A stretch of 7,802 bases of DNA, taken from Phycisphaerales bacterium. Lineage in GTDB: Bacteria; Planctomycetota; Phycisphaerae; Sedimentisphaerales; Anaerobacaceae. The notes beneath the pieces are model-generated. The model did no database searches. It worked only from the letters and a program-made list of their open reading frames with translations, and had not been told where the DNA came from. The DNA is taken from contig DSDB01000106.1 in NCBI GenBank assembly GCA_011057845.1, forward strand, positions 1-7,802, in the 5' to 3' direction. Every line of letters starts with the position of its first letter. The stretch's first letter is position 1. Below are positions 1-4,903 of this stretch, one piece after another. The position numbers and the translations under genes are program-made.

Positions 1-261
1 GTCGTGTGGGAGTTGAACAAGCAACTGGACCCCAATAGCACGAACGACGCGGTGGAGGAATTGCTGGCCCGGGTGCGGCCCTACGTATGGGGGGCCAAGC
101 TCCTGGGGGCCGGCGGCGGCGGTTTCCTGCTGATGATCGCCAGAAGCCGCGGCGACGCCGATACCATCCGCAACGTCCTGGAAAGCCGACCGGTCAACGA
201 CCGCGCCCGATTCTTCGACTACGACATCAGCGGCGAAGGCCTGACGGTGACCGTCAGTTGA
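1..261 (+). CDS. fkp: Bifunctional L-fucokinase/GDP-fucose pyrophosphorylase, C-terminal end (partial)
   Basis: This is the last 86 codons of a GHMP-superfamily kinase; its 5' part lies outside the window and the stop is TGA at 259-261. The visible segment has WELNKQLDP, then a Gly-rich loop LLGAGGGGFLLMI, which is the C-terminal GHMP motif 3 that closes over the sugar and phosphate. It ends with an ARFFDYDISGEGLTVTVS tail. This arrangement is what I know from the kinase domain of Fkp-type proteins. In that family the kinase makes L-fucose-1-phosphate from fucose and ATP, and an N-terminal domain converts it to GDP-L-fucose in the cytoplasm. The N-terminal domain cannot be seen here, so a stand-alone fucokinase or a related heptose or sugar kinase remains possible. 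It is separated from the downstream operon by 473 bases, so it may be a separate transcription unit, but it fits as a precursor supplier for the polysaccharide genes that follow. Confidence 0.8.
   Translation, partial: VVWELNKQLDPNSTNDAVEELLARVRPYVWGAKLLGAGGGGFLLMIARSRGDADTIRNVLESRPVNDRARFFDYDISGEGLTVTVS
241..257 (+). other. Hairpin overlapping the end of the fucokinase gene
   Basis: CTGACGG (241-247) and CCGTCAG (251-257) form a perfect 7-bp inverted repeat around a 3-base loop, ending one base before the TGA stop of the kinase gene. No run of T follows, so it does not look like a classical intrinsic terminator. It could still slow the polymerase or protect the 3' end of the mRNA. It also encodes the last five amino acids before the C-terminal residue, so coincidence is possible. 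Confidence 0.35.
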
Positions 262-532
262 ATCTCCCATGTACTGCGCAGGGTTGGCATACCGCATTCC
301 AAGAGCCGCCCACCACGAGTTCGCACGGGGTTTCCTGCATGCCCCGGCTTGGAATCAGGCCGGTTCGCGGGGATTCGAACGGTCAACCTCGCCGCCGAAT
401 CGCCATAAACGCTATTATCGATACAGGCCGCATTGGCGCAGCCCTGAGCAAGTATCCGCAGAGAATATATCTCCAAAACGCTTTCTAAGGCTGGGACGTC
501 GAATTTATGGGACGATGGCGTGGTGCGAAGAG

Positions 533-538
533 TATAAT
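533..538 (+). promoter_or_regulatory. Candidate -10 box (TATAAT) for the polysaccharide operon
   Basis: A perfect TATAAT lies in the AT-rich part of the gap, about 197 bases before the first operon gene. There is no good -35 hexamer at 16-18 bases upstream (the sequence there is roughly GGACGA), so it is either a weak or activator-dependent sigma-70-type promoter or a chance match. Transcription would start near 545, leaving a leader of about 190 bases. Confidence 0.3.
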
Positions 539-549
539 AATCACCGATG

Positions 550-564
550 GGGCATGAAGTGCCC
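550..564 (+). other. Short hairpin at the start of the putative leader
   Basis: GGGCA (550-554) and TGCCC (560-564) pair perfectly around a TGAAG loop, extendable by a G-T wobble. It starts 11 bases after the candidate -10 box, so it would sit near the 5' end of the transcript, where such hairpins often stabilise mRNA. The stem is only 5 bp, so chance is likely enough to keep confidence low. Confidence 0.25.
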
Positions 565-721
565 TGAAGAATTCACCGATATACCTGCGGCTGAGTGTTT
601 ACTCGCGAAGCAGTCATTGGGCTGCATTTGTTGTAAGCGTTTTATTTCAAGGTGATCTAGAGATTCCGACCGCGTGGTCCGCTCCAAGTGGTTCGATGCT
701 GACTTGAAAGACAAGATGCGC

Positions 722-725
722 AAGG
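722..725 (+). promoter_or_regulatory. Ribosome binding site of the Wzy/ligase-like gene
   Basis: AAGG lies 9 bases before the ATG at 735. An in-frame TAA at 726-728 excludes any earlier start, so 735 is the first possible ATG and the binding site supports it. Confidence 0.5.
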
Positions 726-734
726 TAAACCAAG

Positions 735-2273
735 ATGATTGCGAACGACATATACTATGACGACGCCTATCGCATGGACGAGGTGGGTGTGGATGCGACG
801 GAGATCGATGAAGGGGACGTTCTGCAGATCCGAGGCAGGCAGGTGTTCAAGTTCTTCATTGTGGGCCTGCTGTTCTGCTTTCTGTCCGGGCTTTCGGATA
901 CGGCCGGGCCGTTCTTTGTCGCCGCCCGATTATTCCTGCTGGCTCTGCTGGGCCTGACGGTCTTCATGCCAAGCCGTATCGGGGTGCCCTTCTACTTCTT
1001 GCTGCTTCTGGTTTCCCCGGATATTATTCAGTCGTCCACCGAAGAGGTCATCTACGGCGAACAGAACATCGCAAGTCTCTGGCGAGCGTCTATCGGCCCC
1101 CTGCGCCCCAGTTGGATCATCTTTCTGGTCTCGGCGCTGCTGCTGGCAAGGAACCTGTACGGGTCGTGGGACCGACGTATCAAGCTGGCCATCGTGTGGT
1201 TTGCCAGCGTGCCGATCATCACGGGTCTGATTTATGGAGGTTTCGGAACGATCGCACGGACGGTCGAGGTGCCGACCGATATGCGTCTGGGTATGCTCCT
1301 GATGACGAGCATACTTCTGTTCACATCGTTTCTCAGGAGGAATCCCAGCGCCTTGCCGATGATGCTCGCCCTTTTCCTGGGTGGCCTGCTGGCCGTACAC
1401 CTGGGCAACATGATCTACTGGCTCTCCGGGCGAGGACCCATGATCGCGGGTATTTCGCGAGCCAGCGTGGACTCGGCGAAGAGCACCATCGTCTTTGTCC
1501 TGCTCTTTGGGATTCATCTGATCGCTATACGTCGGAGGCTGCTGCTGGGCACGATTCTGGCGCTTGGATCGGTTCTGCTGATCATTGTCTTCGCCACGCG
1601 TCTTATCTGGTTGACGAGCATCATCTGCGTTGTGATCCTGTTGCATCTGCTGGGCGTCAAGAGAATTCTACTGCTGAGTCCCGTGGCGGCCTTGCTGATC
1701 TTTGGCGGCGGAGCTCTGATCAAATCACTACAGAGCGAATCTATTCGCATCGCCGCGCTGCGTGCGGAGACTCTCAAACCCACGGGGGGCAATTACATCG
1801 CCAATATCGACCCGCTTCGATACGGGGAAATACTGAACTCCACGGCAACCAGCTTCAGGCGCGTGTCGATATTGTGGGGTAACGGTTACGGCAGTTACTA
1901 TACGGACGATGTTATGCCTTTCCCCCAGGACCTCACCACGGCATTCCCGGAGTACTCCGCATCGCTGGGGCAGTTCTTCTACTGTCACAACTACGTCTCC
2001 CAGTTGTTCTTCAAGCACGGCCTCATCGGGCTTGTGCTCATCAGTCTGCTTTGGATCAGTCCTGCCTGGATGTGCTGGAAGTATGTTTTTGATCGTCGGG
2101 ACCGAAGCACGTTCAACGGGTTCCTGGCGTGCCTGATCGCTCTGATACCCACCGTCATGTTATGTATGTACTGGACTGGAAAAGGTCTTATAATCAACGG
2201 ATTTATCATTGCAGTGCTACTGTTCATTGCCGAGCAGTATGCCGGTGGGAAGGAGCCGGTGGGTGAGGAATGA
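735..2273 (+). CDS. O-antigen ligase / Wzy polymerase-like membrane protein
   Basis: The 512-residue product is very hydrophobic, with about 11-12 predicted membrane segments from residue 38 to 498. It fits the Wzy_C/O-antigen ligase superfamily, which transfers or polymerises lipid-linked glycans on the outer face of the inner membrane. Known hallmarks can be seen: an Arg in a membrane segment (R289 in FATRLIWL), a large external loop (about 330-415) with the RR pair at 375-376, the turn WGNGYGSYY (381-389), and HNYVSQLFFKHGLIGL starting at H418. In WaaL/Wzy proteins the matching Arg and His residues are needed for activity. A 35-residue acidic, Tyr-rich tail precedes the first membrane segment, which is unusual. 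An in-frame stop just upstream fixes the start at or after 735. It is the first gene of the tight cluster and overlaps the flippase gene by 4 bases. Sequence alone does not separate polymerase (Wzy) from ligase (WaaL); next to a flippase, Wzy is more likely. Confidence 0.85.
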   Translation: MIANDIYYDDAYRMDEVGVDATEIDEGDVLQIRGRQVFKFFIVGLLFCFLSGLSDTAGPFFVAARLFLLALLGLTVFMPSRIGVPFYFLLLLVSPDIIQSSTEEVIYGEQNIASLWRASIGPLRPSWIIFLVSALLLARNLYGSWDRRIKLAIVWFASVPIITGLIYGGFGTIARTVEVPTDMRLGMLLMTSILLFTSFLRRNPSALPMMLALFLGGLLAVHLGNMIYWLSGRGPMIAGISRASVDSAKSTIVFVLLFGIHLIAIRRRLLLGTILALGSVLLIIVFATRLIWLTSIICVVILLHLLGVKRILLLSPVAALLIFGGGALIKSLQSESIRIAALRAETLKPTGGNYIANIDPLRYGEILNSTATSFRRVSILWGNGYGSYYTDDVMPFPQDLTTAFPEYSASLGQFFYCHNYVSQLFFKHGLIGLVLISLLWISPAWMCWKYVFDRRDRSTFNGFLACLIALIPTVMLCMYWTGKGLIINGFIIAVLLFIAEQYAGGKEPVGEE

Positions 2274-3709
2274 GTCCGAAGAGCGGCACGGATGCGTCGG
2301 TCGGGGGGTTGTCCTATCTTCACGGCGTGCTGACGGGCACCACGTCCGCGATGGTGAGCCGGGGCCTGGCTATTGCGTCGGGCATCATTCTGGCCAAGAC
2401 GTTGGCTCCCGATGCACTGGGGAACTTCTTCTCCGACCAGGCGCTGGTGCTGGCGGGCGGCGGCCTGGTCAATCTGGGCATCGGGCAGGGTTACAGGCAA
2501 CTCGTTTCGCGACAGCCGCAGTTGCGGCAGTCTCACCTGCTGCCGACGATCGCCATTCGCACGCTGGCGACATTCCTGTACTTCTGCGGGCTGAGCGTGT
2601 ACCTGGTATGCACCGGGCTGTGGAAGGCCCATACCGTGGTGGTGGTCTGCGGAACCCTGATGCTCAGCCTGTTGGAATTGGTCCAGATCGATTTGCAGAT
2701 CACCCGGCGATTCCTTCACGTGGCCGTGCTGGACCTGAGCAGGGGGTTTGTCGTATTCCTGGCCGCCGTGCTGTGCCGTCTCGGCGGGGAACACAAGTAT
2801 GAAATCCTCGTCGGCTCGTACCTGTTTCTAAGCCTCGTTCTGGCGACCATGGGCGGCATGATGGTCCGGCCGGCCCTCGTCACGCTGCGACGGTTCAACT
2901 ACCTGAGACTGCTGAAGACGAGCATCCCTTTCGCCGTGGCCATCTTCGTGTATTCATTCACCAGCTACTGGGCCCTGATCTATGTGAGGCAGGTGCTGGG
3001 GGAAGAGCAGGCCGGCTACTACGCCGTGCCCTTAAAAGTCTACCAGATCGCCCTGGTCGTCTGCATGTCTGTTTCGGGCGTGGCGATTCCACTGTATCAT
3101 AAACTGGCGGCTTCCGGGCAGTTTGAGGTTTACGCGACCGTTTTTGCGAGACTGGTCCGCGGTTTGTGGTTGAGTGGCGGACTGATCTTCGCCCTGTGTC
3201 TTTGCGTGCCGGGGTTTTTGATCCGGACACTGGCTGAAGAGCGGTACATGGCGGCCGAGGCGGTGTTCCCTCTGGTCGGTCTCGGCGTGCTCTTTCGCTT
3301 TCTGGCGATACCCGCCGGCAATATCCTCGAGAGCGTGGACCGGCAGTGGTTCCGCGTGGGATTGCAGTCTTTCGGCGCGGTGATCTGTCTGGCGGGCGTG
3401 AGCCTCATCGTGCCGAGGTACGGCATCGTCGGCGCCGGGTGGACATTAGTCGCCGTCGATTTGTGGGTGTTGCTGAGTTACTGGCTGGTCAGTTTGCGCG
3501 TAGCGCCGCAGGTGGTTCGCTTACACCGCCTTTTCGCGCCGGCGGGTGTTCTCGTGGCGATGGTGGCGGTTCTGTGGTTTTCCAATATCCTGCTTTCCTG
3601 GGTCGGGCTGTTGCTGCTGTCCGCCGCCTGGGCAAGCTACGTAACCTTTGCCCTGGGTTTCAGGCACGAAATAGTCAAGATGGCCGGTAGTCTCAGGGGC
3701 CGCCGGTGA
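2270..3709 (+). CDS. Wzx-type polysaccharide flippase (MOP superfamily)
   Basis: This is a 479-residue integral membrane protein of the usual size for Wzx/RfbX-like flippases, with about 12-14 hydrophobic segments spread over its full length. Family-like features are the N-terminal block with RGLAIASGIILAKTLAPDALGNF split by a loop (31-53), a middle segment KTSIPFAVAIFVYSFTSYW (216-234), ERYMAAEAVFPLVGLGVLF (324-342) and the YGIVGAGWTLV segment (384-394) typical of the second half of the family. Such proteins move undecaprenyl-linked repeat units from the cytoplasmic to the outer face of the inner membrane. The ATG overlaps the previous stop as ATGA, and the next ATG in frame is not until codon 28, so 2270 is the natural start. 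An AAGGAG at 2250-2255 is 14 bases away, longer than usual, so translation probably depends partly on coupling from the upstream gene. The pairing with a Wzy/ligase-like gene supports a Wzx/Wzy-dependent pathway. Confidence 0.88.
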   Translation: MSPKSGTDASVGGLSYLHGVLTGTTSAMVSRGLAIASGIILAKTLAPDALGNFFSDQALVLAGGGLVNLGIGQGYRQLVSRQPQLRQSHLLPTIAIRTLATFLYFCGLSVYLVCTGLWKAHTVVVVCGTLMLSLLELVQIDLQITRRFLHVAVLDLSRGFVVFLAAVLCRLGGEHKYEILVGSYLFLSLVLATMGGMMVRPALVTLRRFNYLRLLKTSIPFAVAIFVYSFTSYWALIYVRQVLGEEQAGYYAVPLKVYQIALVVCMSVSGVAIPLYHKLAASGQFEVYATVFARLVRGLWLSGGLIFALCLCVPGFLIRTLAEERYMAAEAVFPLVGLGVLFRFLAIPAGNILESVDRQWFRVGLQSFGAVICLAGVSLIVPRYGIVGAGWTLVAVDLWVLLSYWLVSLRVAPQVVRLHRLFAPAGVLVAMVAVLWFSNILLSWVGLLLLSAAWASYVTFALGFRHEIVKMAGSLRGRR

Positions 3710-3712
3710 AGC

Positions 3713-4900
3713 ATGGCAAGGACCGGACGCCGAGTCTATCTCTGGGGGTGGTACGGGCAGGAGAACAGCGGAGATGATGCGCTGTTGCAGTCCATGTCCG
3801 GCATGTTGCTGGATGTCTCGGAGCACATCGAGATCCTCGTGCAGGTTGACCGTGCGGGTCGGCTGCCGAGTCTGCCGCCGGCCGTAAAAATCAGACGCTT
3901 GACCCGCCGGTTCAAAGGGTCCATCACCCTGAACAGGGTCATGACCCTGTTGGGCGCCGATGCGCTGGTGTTCGGAGGCGGCAGTATCATGGCCGACGCT
4001 AACGAAGCCAGATTGAGAGGACTTCGCGAGAAGTACTACGTCTGCCGTGCCGCCTGGATCATAGGTGTACCGATTGTCTTCGCGGCACTCGGTGCCGGCC
4101 CGCTGGTTACCCCGAGAGGGCGAACACTGGCCCGGAAGATTCTCAATATGGCCGACGTCGTTGAGGTCCGCGACGCGACTTCATATGAGTTGTGCAGACA
4201 TCTGGAGGTATCGACGCCCGTGATACGGGGGTTCGATCCGGCGGTCCTGATGGCCGGACGCCTGTCGATGGCGTCGTCCGCCCGCCGGCCGGATCAGGCA
4301 GGAGAGGGTGCTTTGTCGATCGGCGTCGCGCTGTCCATGTCGCCTGGCACGGTAGACAACTCGCCATCCTTCCGGCAGAAGAAACTGGCCAACCTGGTCG
4401 GTGCAATACGAAAGATATCAGGCCGGCGGCGATTGAACCTCTTCCTCATTGAGATGTGCGGCGACGACGTTTACGGCGAAAAGGCGTTGTGCCGCAGCCT
4501 GCGGCACGAATTGAAAGGGGCCTGTGAGATCACATGGATCCCATACAGTCCGGAACCCGTGGAGATGCTGCGTCGGATATCACGGCTTGACGCGATCATA
4601 GCGGAGCGGCTGCACGCGGCGATATACGCCTTTGCACTGGGTATTCCCTTTGCAATCGTTCCGTACCATGCCAAGTGCACGGCGTTTGCCGACGAGGTGG
4701 GGCTGCCGGAGGTCTGCCGCCTGGACGCCGATCTGTCCGGAGAGGGGCTCGAACGCCTGCTTGAACTGTGCGTAGAATCGCCTGAAGCGTGTCGCGCGGC
4801 GCTGCCGGCGCATCGGGCCTGCGAGATGGCCCTCGCCGGGCGAAACGCTGTGGTGGAACGACTGAAGACACTGCTTGGGACCCGTACGCGGGGGATATAA
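3713..4900 (+). CDS. Polysaccharide pyruvyl transferase family protein
   Basis: The 395-residue protein has no signal peptide or membrane segment and fits the PS_pyruv_trans (CsaB/WcaK-like) family, which transfers pyruvate from phosphoenolpyruvate to a sugar of a lipid-linked glycan in the cytoplasm, adding negative charge. It opens with YLWGWYGQENSGDDALL (9-25), the family's N-terminal glycine/asparagine loop, followed by LVFGGGSIMAD (86-95), VEVRDATSYELC (150-161), FDPAVL (174-179), and the C-terminal signature AERLHAAIYAFALGIPF (297-313) with YHAK at 318-321. The R299-x-H301 pair matches conserved residues thought to act in catalysis. Length is normal and the frame intact. It starts 3 bases after the flippase stop; the binding site is weak (GGTGA at 3705-3709 is close, AGGGG at 3695-3699 is far), consistent with coupled translation. 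Some members of this family work on other substrates, so the exact acceptor is unknown. The gene contains a 20-bp palindrome and a strong hairpin. Confidence 0.88.
   Translation: MARTGRRVYLWGWYGQENSGDDALLQSMSGMLLDVSEHIEILVQVDRAGRLPSLPPAVKIRRLTRRFKGSITLNRVMTLLGADALVFGGGSIMADANEARLRGLREKYYVCRAAWIIGVPIVFAALGAGPLVTPRGRTLARKILNMADVVEVRDATSYELCRHLEVSTPVIRGFDPAVLMAGRLSMASSARRPDQAGEGALSIGVALSMSPGTVDNSPSFRQKKLANLVGAIRKISGRRRLNLFLIEMCGDDVYGEKALCRSLRHELKGACEITWIPYSPEPVEMLRRISRLDAIIAERLHAAIYAFALGIPFAIVPYHAKCTAFADEVGLPEVCRLDADLSGEGLERLLELCVESPEACRAALPAHRACEMALAGRNAVVERLKTLLGTRTRGI
3916..3951. repeat. Tandem inverted repeats including a 20-bp perfect palindrome
   Basis: Positions 3932-3951 are a perfect 20-bp palindrome with half-site AACAGGGTCA, centred between 3941 and 3942, with no loop. 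Just before it, AGGGT (3916-3920) and ACCCT (3926-3930) form another inverted repeat, so the pattern AGGGT-spacer-ACCCT occurs twice in a row (3916-3930 and 3935-3948). The CCCTG at 3927-3931 can also pair with CAGGG at 3934-3938, giving alternative hairpins. The element lies wholly inside the pyruvyl transferase coding region, about residues 68-79. Confidence 0.7.
4487..4509 (+). other. Strong intragenic hairpin in the pyruvyl transferase gene
   Basis: GTGCCGCA (4489-4496) and TGCGGCAC (4500-4507) pair perfectly around a GCC loop, extended at the base by a T-G wobble and a T-A pair. No T-run follows, so it is not an obvious terminator. It could affect mRNA decay or be a by-product of high GC. 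Confidence 0.4.
4890..4895 (+). promoter_or_regulatory. Ribosome binding site of the secreted hydrolase-like gene
   Basis: GGGGGA lies 8 bases before the ATG at 4904, inside the last codons of the pyruvyl transferase gene. It supports 4904 as the start, which is also the start that gives a complete signal peptide. Confidence 0.5.
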
Positions 4901-4903
4901 CCG

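Larger units (their letters stand above)
262..734. other. 473-base intergenic region, no convincing gene
   Basis: No open frame here has convincing coding character: the short frames on both strands have poor composition, no recognisable motif and no good ribosome binding site. The first part (262-410) is GC-rich; 410-660 is visibly more AT-rich than the flanking genes. It includes a near-palindrome GAGA-ATATA-TCTC (461-473), a consensus -10 box (533-538) and a short hairpin (550-564). A further weak inverted repeat, CAAGT (685-689) with ACTTG (702-706), lies just before the ribosome binding site of the next gene. The simplest reading is a promoter and leader region for the polysaccharide operon. 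I saw no match to a known riboswitch, tRNA, insertion sequence or CRISPR array. Confidence 0.6.

Noticed and set aside
285..300. TGGCAT as a sigma-54 type -24 element.
   Set aside because: No GC dinucleotide at the required distance for the -12 element.
366..392. GGATTCGAAC with GGTCAACCT nearby resembles the T-loop of a minus-strand tRNA gene.
   Set aside because: The flanking bases do not form the T stem (only one of five pairs matches), and no acceptor stem, anticodon arm or CCA end can be found. At most a decayed remnant.
617..645. TTGGGC with TTTTAT 17 bases later as an alternative promoter.
   Set aside because: Only 3 of 6 and 4 of 6 bases match the consensus; this is chance level in AT-rich DNA.
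269..655. 128-codon plus-strand frame in the gap.
   Set aside because: Composition is not protein-like, there is no motif or fitting ribosome site, and overlapping frames in the same region are equally open, as expected in GC-rich DNA.
716..760. 14-codon possible leader peptide overlapping the start of the Wzy-like gene.
   Set aside because: The upstream sequence has no clear binding site and the peptide shows no attenuation-type codon run.
1291..1314. GTATGCTC/GAGCATAC 8-bp inverted repeat with an 8-base loop inside the Wzy-like gene.
   Set aside because: One or two such repeats are expected by chance in 7.8 kb when loops of several sizes are allowed; no context suggests function.
930..1646. 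Long minus-strand frame of 238 codons opposite the Wzy-like gene.
   Set aside because: It is the antisense shadow of a membrane-protein gene, rich in Gln, Arg and Asp with no domain; the plus-strand gene explains the region.
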